Below, piece after piece: positions 34,900 to 42,814 of a stretch of DNA of 64,000 bases; the stretch's first letter is position 1; each line of letters begins with the position of its first letter. A program made the translations under genes and the position numbers. A model generated the notes under the pieces. It had not been told where the DNA came from. It made no database searches and saw nothing but the letters and a program-made list of their open reading frames with translations. The stretch comes from Lederbergia citrisecunda (lineage in GTDB: Bacteria > Bacillota > Bacilli > Bacillales > Bacillaceae_C): the NCBI RefSeq assembly GCF_018343695.1, contig NZ_JAGYPJ010000001.1:3470511-3534510 (forward strand), given 5' to 3'.

Positions 34900-35631
34900 A
34901 TGAACAAATGTGCAATTGTAATACCAGCACTGAACCCAACAGAAGATTTGCTTCCGTATGTACAATCTTTACTAAAAGAAGGCTTCACTCAAATCATTGT
35001 GGTTAATGATGGTAGTTATGAGGAGCTGACGCCAATTTTTACGCATATGAGTAGAATTGAAGAATGCAAAGTGTTAACACACCCCATCAATAAAGGAAAA
35101 GGACGAGCGTTAAAAACAGCCTTTCATTATCTACTAAAGCATTATCATTCGTTTTCCGGCGTTATTACAGTGGATGCCGATGGGCAACATTCGATTGAAG
35201 ATGTTTGCAAAATAGCAAAAAAGTTAACTAGTATCGATGAAGGACTCATATTAGGGGTTCGTGATTTTAACGATGCCGATGTTCCTGCTCGAAGTATTCT
35301 CGGAAATAGGATTTCAAGCTTTATTTTTCATCTCTTTTTTAGAAGAAAGTTTGAGGATACACAGACAGGTTTAAGGGGCATTCCGAAGAAGGAACTTTTA
35401 TGGATTGTTCAACTAAAAGGAGAACGTTACGAATATGAAGTCAATATGTTAATCAATGCAGTGAAAAGAAAGACGACGGTATATGAAATCCCCATTCAAA
35501 CTTTATATTTTGACCATAATGCCAGTTCTCATTTTCAACCTGGAATTGATTCTTGGAGAATTTTAAAAAAACTCATCAGGGGTTTATTCCCTTTAACAGA
35601 TCAAAAGATAGATAGGTGGAAAAAATCTTGA
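34900..35631 (+). CDS. family 2 glycosyltransferase
   Basis: This 243-residue protein is a GT-A fold enzyme. VIPALNP at the start, VVNDGS (about residue 45), the GKGRALKTAF stretch, then the metal-binding DADGQH (about residues 90-95) and later TGLRG are typical of dolichol-phosphate-mannose-synthase-like GT2. It moves a sugar from a nucleotide donor to a lipid or polymer. No membrane segment follows, so it is cytosolic or peripheral. Its stop overlaps the start of the acyltransferase-like gene (TTGA), so the two work together, probably in a glycolipid or acylated-sugar pathway. Confidence 0.85.
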   Translation: MNKCAIVIPALNPTEDLLPYVQSLLKEGFTQIIVVNDGSYEELTPIFTHMSRIEECKVLTHPINKGKGRALKTAFHYLLKHYHSFSGVITVDADGQHSIEDVCKIAKKLTSIDEGLILGVRDFNDADVPARSILGNRISSFIFHLFFRRKFEDTQTGLRGIPKKELLWIVQLKGERYEYEVNMLINAVKRKTTVYEIPIQTLYFDHNASSHFQPGIDSWRILKKLIRGLFPLTDQKIDRWKKS

Positions 35632-36314
35632 AATTTTATGGGAGTCTTTTTCTCTTTGTCCGTGCCCTTATCCGTATTTTTTATCGAAAATATTCTGTGT
35701 TTTCCCCGAATTCTAGTAAAGGCCCCATCGTTTATATTGCTCATCATCAAAATCTCTTCGGACCCTTTGTCATTCTTCTTTCATTTCCGCATCATTTGCA
35801 CGCGTGGATCCTTGACGTTTTCATCGATCAGAAAACTTGTTACAAGCAATATGTAGATTATACTTTTACAAAAAGGTTCGGTTGGAATCGCACTATTTCT
35901 AAACTTTTAGCTTGGCCGATTTCTTTTGGCATTTCAAAACTATTAAGCTCTGGAAAAGGTATCCCTGTTTATAGGGGTTCGAAAAAGATAATGAACACGA
36001 TGAACTTAAGTGTAGAAGCTCTACAAAAAGGAGAAAGCATCGTGATTTTCCCAGATATCGATTACCAGGACTCCTCTTCTGAGACGAAGGATTTATACGA
36101 TGGCTTTCTCTATCTTGAAAAATATTATTATCGTAAAACCAGAAAGCATGTTTGTTTCGTTCCTCTGTATGCGAGTAAAATGAGCCGACTGGTTATTTCG
36201 GGGGAGAAAATTTATTTCACTGGTGAGGAAGACTTTCTTTCAGAAAGAAAAGTCGTCCTCCAAAAAATTAAGGACAACCTAAATAAGTTGGCTTCGATAT
36301 GTGGGGATACTTGA
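35628..36314 (+). CDS. acyltransferase-like protein (PlsC-type fold) lacking the HX4D aspartate
   Basis: The preferred start is TTG 35628, 8-9 nt after AGGTGG and overlapping the upstream stop; GTG 35616 lacks a site. This gives 228 residues. The order of blocks matches glycerol-phosphate acyltransferases: IVYIAHHQNLFGPF (block I), VYRG (block II, here GIPVYRGS), IVIFPDID (block III) and VPLYASKM (block IV). But block I has HHQNLFG where HX4D is expected, and block III has FPD where FPEG is usual. It may be a diverged or inactive acyltransferase, possibly acting on the product of the coupled glycosyltransferase. Confidence 0.6.
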   Translation: MKFYGSLFLFVRALIRIFYRKYSVFSPNSSKGPIVYIAHHQNLFGPFVILLSFPHHLHAWILDVFIDQKTCYKQYVDYTFTKRFGWNRTISKLLAWPISFGISKLLSSGKGIPVYRGSKKIMNTMNLSVEALQKGESIVIFPDIDYQDSSSETKDLYDGFLYLEKYYYRKTRKHVCFVPLYASKMSRLVISGEKIYFTGEEDFLSERKVVLQKIKDNLNKLASICGDT

Positions 36315-36318
36315 CATT

Positions 36319-37578
36319 TCATATTTCTGATTCACACTCTTCTGCCCGTTTTAGTAAAAGCTCCTTCTCACGAAGATTCCGAGTCATCGACGCAGCCTCC
36401 CTAAATTCTGTACGTGCTTCATCAAATCGTCCCAACTTCATAAGAAAATCACCCCGTATACTCGGCAGGAGATGGTATCCCTTTAAAGAAGGCTCAGCAC
36501 TTAACTCGTCCACTATTTGCAATCCATAGGCTGGGCCAAATGCCATCGAAATCGCAACGGCTCGGTTTAATTCGACGATTGGAGACGGCATAACCATTGA
36601 TAAAGCTTCGTAAAGTGCGGCAATGCGAGTCCAATTCGTTTCCTCTGCCGTACGTGCCTGTGCATGGCATGCAGAAATGGCAGCCTGTAACGAATATGGG
36701 CCAAGTGTTTGTCCAAGCTGTTGACTGCGCTCCAATGCCGCTAATCCACGACGGATATGCAACTGGTCCCACTGTGCCCGGTTTTGATCCATTAGCAATA
36801 TAGGTTCGCCTGAAGAACTAACTCGGGTTTTAAGACGCGAAGATTGTATCTCCATTAAGGCAACAAGTCCGTGAACTTCTGGTTCATTCGGTATGATTTC
36901 AGCGATGATCCTTCCGAGCCTTAAGGCTTCCTGACAAAGCAAAGGACGAGTCCAATCATCCCCGGAAGTGGCCGAATATCCTTCATTGAACATAAGATAA
37001 ATGACCTGGAGCACTGAAGATAATCGGGTATTTAATTCCTCCCCAATAGGTACTTCAAAAGGAATGTTTGCGGAACGGAGAGTTTTTTTCGCTCTCACAA
37101 TCCGTTGGGCAATCGTTGATTCAGATGTAAGGACAGAACGGGCAATTTCATCGGTAGTAAGCCCGCATAATAGGCGCAGAGTCAAGGCTACTCTTGCGTC
37201 TTGTGAAAGAACTGGATGACATGTCATGAAAATGAGACGAAGGAGATCATCGCCAATCCCCTTGTCTAATGCATCATCTATGTCATCTTCTGTATATAAA
37301 TTCAAATCGTGTGCTAATTCTGCGTACTTCTGATCACGTAATTTATTCCTGCGTAAAAAATCAATCGCGCGCCTCTTTGCTGTCGTCATCAGCCACGCAC
37401 CTGGCTTTTCTGGAATACCTGTCTTCGGCCATCGTTCAAGAGCAATGACCAATGCATCGTGGGCTAGATCTTCTGCGAGCCCAACATCCCGCACCATTCG
37501 AGTTAACGCCGCAATAAGCTTCGCTGATTCCATCCGCCAGATTGCATCAATCGTTCGCTTCGCATCAGACATGGTCAT
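36319..37578 (-). CDS. ECF42-type RNA polymerase sigma factor with C-terminal TPR-like domain
   Basis: This 419-residue protein has sigma region 2 at about residues 10-80 (VGLAEDLAHDALVIALERW), region 4 near 130-185 (CGLTTDEIARSV, STIAQRIVRAKKTL) and a long helical C-terminal domain (about 200-419) typical of ECF42. It overlaps the upstream YciI-family gene by 4 bp (ATGA). ECF42 sigma factors are known to be linked to DGPF/YciI proteins rather than to classical anti-sigma factors; the C-terminal domain is thought to set activity. No anti-sigma gene lies nearby. Confidence 0.88.
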   Translation of the reverse strand: MTMSDAKRTIDAIWRMESAKLIAALTRMVRDVGLAEDLAHDALVIALERWPKTGIPEKPGAWLMTTAKRRAIDFLRRNKLRDQKYAELAHDLNLYTEDDIDDALDKGIGDDLLRLIFMTCHPVLSQDARVALTLRLLCGLTTDEIARSVLTSESTIAQRIVRAKKTLRSANIPFEVPIGEELNTRLSSVLQVIYLMFNEGYSATSGDDWTRPLLCQEALRLGRIIAEIIPNEPEVHGLVALMEIQSSRLKTRVSSSGEPILLMDQNRAQWDQLHIRRGLAALERSQQLGQTLGPYSLQAAISACHAQARTAEETNWTRIAALYEALSMVMPSPIVELNRAVAISMAFGPAYGLQIVDELSAEPSLKGYHLLPSIRGDFLMKLGRFDEARTEFREAASMTRNLREKELLLKRAEECESEI

Positions 37579-38009
37579 TTTTGCTTCTGTTCCTCGGACA
37601 GTTTTCGAAGTTCTGCTTCCTTCGCAATCGTTTCCGGATTGTCTGTTAGATCCTCTGCTTCGAAAACCTGCCTTAACTCAATCTCCCCTTGTCCAAATCC
37701 GTGGGGATCTGGCATACGCAAAGCCCATTCAATCGCTTCTTCCCTAGATTTAACATCAATTAAGTAATAACCGGCGATTAGTTCTTTCGCTTCTGTAAAA
37801 GGTCCGTCCACAATTTTTGGACTGCCTCCTGGTTCCGGATAAGAAATTCTAATTCCCTTAGAACTTGGTTGCAAACCATCACCAGCTAACAGTATTCCTG
37901 CTTTTACCAATTCCTCATTATATTTCATCATTGCATCAATAAGCTCCTGGTTAGGAAGCACTCCTGCTTCTGAATCTGTCGTTGCTTTTACAATCATCAT
38001 AAATCTCAT
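37575..38009 (-). CDS. YciI/DGPF-family protein, partner of ECF42
   Basis: The ATG at 38009 follows GAGGAGG at 8 nt, giving 144 residues; the longer frame has no site. The DGPF hallmark is present in KIVDGPFTEAKELIAGYYLI, with the preceding GISY... loop. YciI-fold dimers are small, and the function of DGPF members is largely unknown. The gene is transcribed before the ECF42 sigma gene and overlaps it by 4 bp, the layout seen for this regulatory group. A paralogue with the same DGPFTE block lies at 43749. Confidence 0.88.
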   Translation of the reverse strand: MRFMMIVKATTDSEAGVLPNQELIDAMMKYNEELVKAGILLAGDGLQPSSKGIRISYPEPGGSPKIVDGPFTEAKELIAGYYLIDVKSREEAIEWALRMPDPHGFGQGEIELRQVFEAEDLTDNPETIAKEAELRKLSEEQKQK

Positions 38010-38263
38010 TTTTGTTGCCTCCTCATTTTTTTGTGAAGCTTCGTTTTCCGCTTCTATTTTTACAACGATCGGAGATGGTCTAAATCGACAAGAGTATAAA
38101 TTTTTTTTATTTATTTCTCCCTTCGAAGGAAAAGTTCCTGCAAACAAAACTGGCTTCGCATTTAAATGCAAATAAATTGGAAGGAAACTTCAGGAATGTT
38201 ACTATGAAAAGCGGAATTTCAAAAGATATGTAGCATAGATATAAAAAGGAGTTTTATTCAATA

Positions 38264-38845
38264 ATGACAGAAAAAGAAAAGGCAAAAGCAGGATTGCTTT
38301 ATAATAATAATCACGATCCGCAACTCATAAAAGAAAGAACCGAGTGTAAAAAGATTTGTAGAAAATATAATTTTTTGGAAATTGACGACTTTGAAGGTAG
38401 GGAAGCTACCATTAGGCAGTTATTTTCTAAGATTGGAAAAGATTTTGTTATGGAACAGCCGGTTTATTGTGACTATGGATATAACATTGAAATAGGTGAT
38501 AATTTCTTTTCCAATCATAATTTAGTTATTCTTGATGAAGCTAAAGTAACGATAGGTGATTATGTGTTTATTGGACCAGATTGCGGAATATATACTGCAG
38601 GACATCCATTAGACGTTGAACGTAGAAATGAAGGGCTTGAGTATGCTTATCCCATTACAATTGGCCATAATGTTTGGATTGGTGGTGGCGTAAAAATTAT
38701 GCCGGGAGTAACAATTGGAGACAATACCGTTATTGCTTCAGGAAGTATCGTTACAAAAAGCATACCTAGTAATGTACTCGCAGCAGGAGTTCCTTGTAAA
38801 GTGATCAGAGAAATAACGGAAGTAGATATAGAAAAGTACAAATAA
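38264..38845 (+). CDS. maa: maltose/galactoside O-acetyltransferase (hexapeptide repeat)
   Basis: This 193-residue protein has an ATG about 12 nt after AAGGAG. An N-terminal helical cap (KAGLLYNNNHDPQL) is followed by left-handed beta-helix hexapeptide repeats: IEIGDNFFSNHN, VTIGDYVFIG, then TAGHPLD with the catalytic His, and ITIGHNVWIGGGVKIMPGVT. These match Maa/LacA acetyltransferases, which acetylate sugars with acetyl-CoA as trimers. A perfect terminator follows at 38948. No operon partner is seen. Confidence 0.92.
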   Translation: MTEKEKAKAGLLYNNNHDPQLIKERTECKKICRKYNFLEIDDFEGREATIRQLFSKIGKDFVMEQPVYCDYGYNIEIGDNFFSNHNLVILDEAKVTIGDYVFIGPDCGIYTAGHPLDVERRNEGLEYAYPITIGHNVWIGGGVKIMPGVTIGDNTVIASGSIVTKSIPSNVLAAGVPCKVIREITEVDIEKYK

Positions 38846-38947
38846 ATTATGAGTTTAACCCTAAATAAAGGATCGATTATCCTCTACTTGTGGTAAAGTA
38901 TAAATTTGGTATAAACATATCATGGATATTAGAAAACAATGCGACTA

Positions 38948-38977
38948 GTTACTATTCAGGAAGAATAGTAACTTTTT
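38948..38977 (+). terminator. terminator of the acetyltransferase gene
   Basis: The arms GTTACTATTC (38948-38957) and GAATAGTAAC (38963-38972) are perfect, with a 5-nt loop and TTTTT. Confidence 0.9.
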
Positions 38978-39221
38978 CAATTTAAGGGACATATCCGAAA
39001 TGGAGCAATTTGTCTGACCTACATAAGAATTGGATGATCTGGCTTTTGTCTATTTTTTATTAATAACACGCTTTTTTTTGTTTGTTTATCAAGGTAGTTA
39101 GTAAGAATACGATCATTCTTTATTCTAAAGCAACTAAGGTCGCTTAATTGCGGATTTGATTATTTAACACAGGAACCCAGTGCAGGGATTAGCTATATAA
39201 TGTTTTATAAATGGAAAATGA

Positions 39222-39288
39222 GAAATACTAGTAATGACCCTCTTTATGGCATTTTGCAATCCCTCCTTTTGTCTTGAGGGATTTTTTA
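39222..39288 (+). repeat. copy A of a terminator-linked direct repeat
   Basis: The block GAAATACTAGTAATGACCCT with CTTTATGGCATTTTGCA is followed by a terminator hairpin ATCCCTC/GAGGGAT and T6. A second copy lies at 40148-40216 with few changes, also ending in a (different) terminator stem. No intact gene precedes copy A, so it may be a small RNA or a conserved 3' end. The remainder of 38978-39221 shows nothing. Confidence 0.6.
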
Positions 39289-39600
39289 TGCTTAAAGATA
39301 AAAATAACCCCATGGTTTTGGCAATAATGTACATATATGAACGATGTGACTTTTCGTTAGTTTTATCTTAATTGTAAATTCAACCAAGTTAAAAAGAACA
39401 ATTGCAATATTTAACCTACCACTGAGGAAAACATCCTTTCACACCTTAATTTCCCACTATAAAACTCCCTATACCAATACCTATTATACTGAAGACACTT
39501 TTATACAATTGGTTACATTAATTTGAGTTAAAAACCTATTAGACGAGTGACGATTTTTGTCTCATTTTGCTCATTTGTCCATTTCGCTTAAGTAAATTTA

Positions 39601-39609
39601 CATACTGTA
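39601..39609 (+). promoter_or_regulatory. candidate sporulation -10 element
   Basis: CATACTGTA fits the CATA-N3-TA pattern used by SigK (and similar SigE) mother-cell promoters, 58 bp before the YjcZ-type gene start. No convincing -35 was found. Confidence 0.3.
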
Positions 39610-39666
39610 TATAAAGGGATTGTATTTATAGTATCCCTAGTTCTTTCAACGGAGGTGCAATGTATA

Positions 39667-39747
39667 ATGGGAACTTCATTTGCGTTGATCGTTGTATTGT
39701 TCATATTGCTCATCATTGTAGGTACTGCTTTTATGACAGGCTACTAA
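39667..39747 (+). CDS. YjcZ-type sporulation peptide
   Basis: A 26-residue peptide with GGAGGTG 9 nt before the ATG. It reads MGTSFALIVVLFILLIIV then GTAFMTGY. The FALIVVLFILLIIVG core and a Gly/Tyr end are the hallmark of the YjcZ/short hydrophobic sporulation peptides of bacilli. The Gly-rich N-terminal part usually seen in YjcZ is absent. It is a single membrane-spanning peptide, probably made in the mother cell. A strong terminator follows. Confidence 0.8.
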   Translation: MGTSFALIVVLFILLIIVGTAFMTGY

Positions 39748-39757
39748 TATGAGCGGA

Positions 39758-39790
39758 ACAAAGGGCAGTTTTAGTTAACTGCCCTTTGTC
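39758..39790 (+). terminator. terminator between the two small genes
   Basis: The perfect arms ACAAAGGGCAGTT and AACTGCCCTTTGT enclose a 6-nt loop. It lacks a long T run, so read-through into the next gene is possible. Confidence 0.7.
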
Positions 39791-39824
39791 AAATTAGCAC
39801 TGAAATGAAAGGAGGCTGGAGTAC

Positions 39825-39992
39825 ATGCCATTTTTTGGATTTGAACGAAGAGAACCTTTTTTTCGTGAAGAATTTAGAAGAAGACGTTTTTTCCCCTTTG
39901 AAAGAAGAAGACGTTTTCCCTTCGAAGTTGAAATCGAACTCGAAAGAAGAAGACGCTTTGAATTTGAAAGAAGAAGACGTAGATTCTTTTAA
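39825..39992 (+). CDS. 55-residue Phe/Arg/Glu-rich protein
   Basis: The ATG follows AAAGGAGG at about 10 nt. The frame gives MPFFGFERREPFFREEFR, then three blocks of F/E-R-R-R-R-F (RRRRFFPFE, RRRRFPFEVEIELE, RRRRFEFERRRRRFF), then TAA. Phe, Arg and Glu make up almost the entire protein. Both other plus frames and a minus frame are also open over this stretch because of the repeated GAA/AGA codons, but only this one has a ribosome site and a patterned product. It lies directly after the YjcZ-type gene. A spore-coat or nucleic-acid-coating role would fit the charge pattern, but that is inference. I know no family. Confidence 0.6.
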   Translation: MPFFGFERREPFFREEFRRRRFFPFERRRRFPFEVEIELERRRRFEFERRRRRFF

Positions 39993-40147
39993 GCAATTAG
40001 TATATGTAGTAAACATTCTGCCATCAAAGGATTAACCTTTTTCTCGCCTGGTTAAGACATCCCGCTTCATGCGGATATTATTATTAAACGATGATTATGG
40101 AGTCTACTGCAGTGTTTAAGAAAATAATGTTTTAAAAAAATAAAAAA

Positions 40148-40216
40148 TGAAATACTAGTAATGACCCTCTTTATAGCATTATGCACCCCCTCCTATTGGT
40201 AGGAGGGATTTTTTTG
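40148..40216 (+). repeat. copy B of the terminator-linked direct repeat
   Basis: GAAATACTAGTAATGACCCT, CTTTATAGCATTATGCA, then a terminator stem CCCTCCTA/TAGGAGGG with T7. It matches copy A at 39222 apart from a few bases and the stem sequence, which has changed while keeping its pairing. An AATGTTTTA block precedes both copies. The remaining sequence 40217-40429 shows no gene. Confidence 0.65.
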
Positions 40217-40429
40217 TAGGGGAAAATATATGACTTGTACATTACACAAATATTGGATGTACTTATTCTTCATGATAGGGCCAGATTGTTTAAAAACAAT
40301 TTTAAAACAAATTGGATATTGTAAAGGTTTATACTTTAACTATTTGGCAGTCTATCCAAATAATGGAATAAATTAATAAAGGGACTGTTCCTGCTTTTCT
40401 AGGGTACTGCCCCTTCTTCCTTGACGGCT

Positions 40430-41047
40430 TTATTTTTTCAATCCAGCTGCAAAGAAAGGTCCATTAATTGTTATCGTTGATAAAATTTGAGCCATTTCTT
40501 GAGGAGATTCTTTCCTCCCGCTATTCAACCATTGCTGAATGACCCCTATATGAGCTGATGCGATATAAGAAGTTAAATATTGTCCTGGAACAAGCAAATT
40601 TTCCTGCTTAATAAGTGAGTTTGGATTGTTTTCAAATAGCGTTTTCCACATAAAGTCTTTCAGTTTTGTTTGGAAAGATAAATCTCCTTTTGGACTTAAC
40701 ACCGCTTTCATAAACCCACTATTTTCATCTAGGTATTCGAAAATTGAAACAATAAAGGTAAATGGTTTTACTGGAGTAGAGTTAGTTCCCAGTTCTGCAA
40801 TAACATCTGGGAAGCTCGGTTTTACAATGTTGAACATTCCTTGCATAATTTCTTCCTGACATTTGGTCATTAAATCAAATTTGTCCTGATAGTGAGCATA
40901 AAAAGTTCCCCTGTTTATTTTTGCTTTATTTGTAATATCTTTAACCGTGATTGCTTCAAAGCCTTTTTCCTCCATTAATTCTACTAATGCATTTCGGATC
41001 GCATCTTTTGTACGAATCACCCGCAAATCCATGTTTTTATCCCGCAA
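40430..41047 (-). CDS. TetR/AcrR-family regulator
   Basis: This 205-residue protein uses TTG 41047, 8 nt after AAGGAGG. The N-terminal HTH covers about residues 25-60 (ITVKDITNKAKINRGTFYAH), with the TetR-typical YAHYQDKFDL following. The C-terminal ligand and dimer domain is less conserved. It is divergent from the ABC-2-type membrane gene at 41222, and a palindrome lies between, so it probably represses both. Confidence 0.88.
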   Translation of the reverse strand: MRDKNMDLRVIRTKDAIRNALVELMEEKGFEAITVKDITNKAKINRGTFYAHYQDKFDLMTKCQEEIMQGMFNIVKPSFPDVIAELGTNSTPVKPFTFIVSIFEYLDENSGFMKAVLSPKGDLSFQTKLKDFMWKTLFENNPNSLIKQENLLVPGQYLTSYIASAHIGVIQQWLNSGRKESPQEMAQILSTITINGPFFAAGLKK

Positions 41048-41169
41048 GGTATTTCCTCCTTAATTTTATCCAACACATTTATTAAAGGTGTATGATAACC
41101 AACATATATGCGATTTTTGATTGTTGTATATGACTTCATCTGAACATATACTTTAAATAAATATAAATA

Positions 41170-41183
41170 AACAACACGTTGTT
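41170..41183. promoter_or_regulatory. candidate TetR operator
   Basis: AACAACACGTTGTT is a 14-bp palindrome with exact 6-bp arms, 39 bp before the membrane gene and 123 bp before the regulator gene. Confidence 0.5.
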
Positions 41184-41221
41184 CATTATTATAACTCAAA
41201 TCAAAGGAGGAATAAATTGAA

Positions 41222-42403
41222 ATGTTAAAAAGCAAACTTGTCCTTTTATCACCAATCATTGCGCTGGCAGTTATATTTATTTTTTCACTAACCTTATTTC
41301 CATCGGTCCAACCTCAACCGAAAAATTTACCGATCGCAATTGTAAATGAGGATCAAGGAGTAGAGATTCCAAATCAACCAAAAATGAATATGGGGCAAAC
41401 CATTGTTGACATGATACAAAAGTCATCAAAAACGGATAAAGATCCTGCTGTTAAATGGGTGGAAGTAAAAAATAAAGAGGCAGTCCAAAAAGGTTTAGAT
41501 AATCAAAAATATTATGCGACATTAGTGATTCCCGAAGATTTTAGTGCCAAGCAAGCATCATTACAGACACCAGAGCCTTCTTTACCTGAAGTACAAATAT
41601 ATATTAATCAGGGAATGAATATGGCGGCATCAACCGCGGCGGGCCAAATATTGAATGGAGTAGTTGACAATATGAACAATAATGTTCGTACTCAACTGCT
41701 AAAAGGATTTGAATCACAAGGTAAAACTTTGACAGTTGAACAGGCTTCAAGTTTAGTAACGCCAATTACAAAGAAAGTTACAAATGTAAATGAGGTTGGA
41801 AAAAATAGTGCAAACGGTAACTCTCCTGTTTCCTTATTCCAACCACTATGGATGGCAAGCTTAGCTAGTGCGGCAATAATCTTCATGGCCGTTAGCAAAA
41901 CGCCGATCAGCAATAGAAAAGAAAACCTTGCGGCAAAGTTAGGACAAATTTTAATAGGTGCTGTTGCAGCACTTGTAATTGGATTTGGCCTTACCTGGAT
42001 AGCGGATGGAATGGTAGGATTGAATATCCCAGATTTCATGGATACAGCTTTATTTTTAACCATTACTTCCTTTACTTTCTTCCTAATGATTTCGGCTGTA
42101 CTTTCATTAGTAGGGTTTAAGGGTATCGTTGTCTTCGTCTTAATGCTATTCTTCGGTGCACCTTTATTAGCATTGGCACCTGAAATGATGTCTCCATTTT
42201 ACCAAGATTGGATTTACTCTTGGCTGCCAATGCGATTTATGATAGAAGGTCTACGGAAATTATTCTTCTTTGGGGAAGGATTGACCTGGAATACTCCTGT
42301 TTCTATCCTTGTTTGGATTGGGTTAGTAAGCATGTTGATCATACTAGGTACTGCTTTAAAACCTAATTCAGTAAAGGAACAAGTTACCGAAGTAAACATT
42401 TGA
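41222..42403 (+). CDS. ABC-2/YhgE-type membrane exporter protein
   Basis: This 393-residue protein has AAGGAGGA 10 nt before the ATG. The N-terminal helix (residues about 7-27) is followed by a large extracytoplasmic domain (about 30-200, NLPIAIVNEDQGVEIP at its start), then five hydrophobic segments between about 210 and 380. This layout is that of YhgE/Pip and ABC-2-type permeases (DUF3533 group). No ATPase gene lies nearby. It probably exports lipids, drugs or a peptide under the divergent TetR regulator; the substrate is unknown. Confidence 0.78.
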   Translation: MLKSKLVLLSPIIALAVIFIFSLTLFPSVQPQPKNLPIAIVNEDQGVEIPNQPKMNMGQTIVDMIQKSSKTDKDPAVKWVEVKNKEAVQKGLDNQKYYATLVIPEDFSAKQASLQTPEPSLPEVQIYINQGMNMAASTAAGQILNGVVDNMNNNVRTQLLKGFESQGKTLTVEQASSLVTPITKKVTNVNEVGKNSANGNSPVSLFQPLWMASLASAAIIFMAVSKTPISNRKENLAAKLGQILIGAVAALVIGFGLTWIADGMVGLNIPDFMDTALFLTITSFTFFLMISAVLSLVGFKGIVVFVLMLFFGAPLLALAPEMMSPFYQDWIYSWLPMRFMIEGLRKLFFFGEGLTWNTPVSILVWIGLVSMLIILGTALKPNSVKEQVTEVNI

Positions 42404-42420
42404 ATAAATAAGTAGAGTAT

Positions 42421-42453
42421 AAAGCCGTTTCCTAATAAAGGAACGGCTTTTCT
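42421..42453 (+). terminator. terminator of the exporter gene
   Basis: The stem AAAGCCGTTtCC / GGaACGGCTTT with loop TAATAAA and a TTTTCTT tail lies 18 bp after the stop. Confidence 0.85.
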
Positions 42454-42463
42454 TGTGAAATAT

Positions 42464-42553
42464 GAAAAGTGCTTTTCTTTAAATGAAATTGTAAAAGCTC
42501 ATAGGCACATTGAAAGTGGACGGACAAAGGGGAAGGTTGTTCTTAAAATCTAG
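42464..42553 (+). pseudogene. C-terminal remnant of a quinone-oxidoreductase-like MDR
   Basis: The frame reads EKCFSLNEIVKAHRHIES then GRTKGKVVLKI and TAG. This is the classic end of zeta-crystallin-like NADPH:quinone oxidoreductases (A-H-x-x-x-x-S/G-G-R-x-x-G-K-V-V-L). The rest of the gene is missing; the fragment starts right after the exporter's terminator. An intact MDR of this kind lies at 57183. Two further weak hairpins occupy 42645-42780. Confidence 0.6.
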
Positions 42554-42814
42554 TAAATATATTTATGGATCATATCTATTAATAAAACAGTCTCATAAAA
42601 AAAAAAGTTAAATTAAAATGGATGCAATTTCAGAACGGTCAAAGAGCTGAATATTATCGGATTTCGGCTCTTTATTCTTGTGTAAAAAGGTCAGATTAAA
42701 TTATTAAGAGATGGTGAATTTCAACGCTAATGCAAAAAAGAAGGCATTCAAATATGTTTGTTCAGAACGTCTTCTTTCTCGTTTGGCACTATTTATTCTA
42801 TGTACCCCAAAAAG

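Noticed and set aside
39789-40035. Longer frames on both strands over the Phe/Arg/Glu gene (for example 39805-40035 plus and 39789-40016 minus).
   Set aside because: They are open only because the codon repeat avoids stops in several frames; neither has a ribosome site at the right distance, and the products show no sensible pattern.
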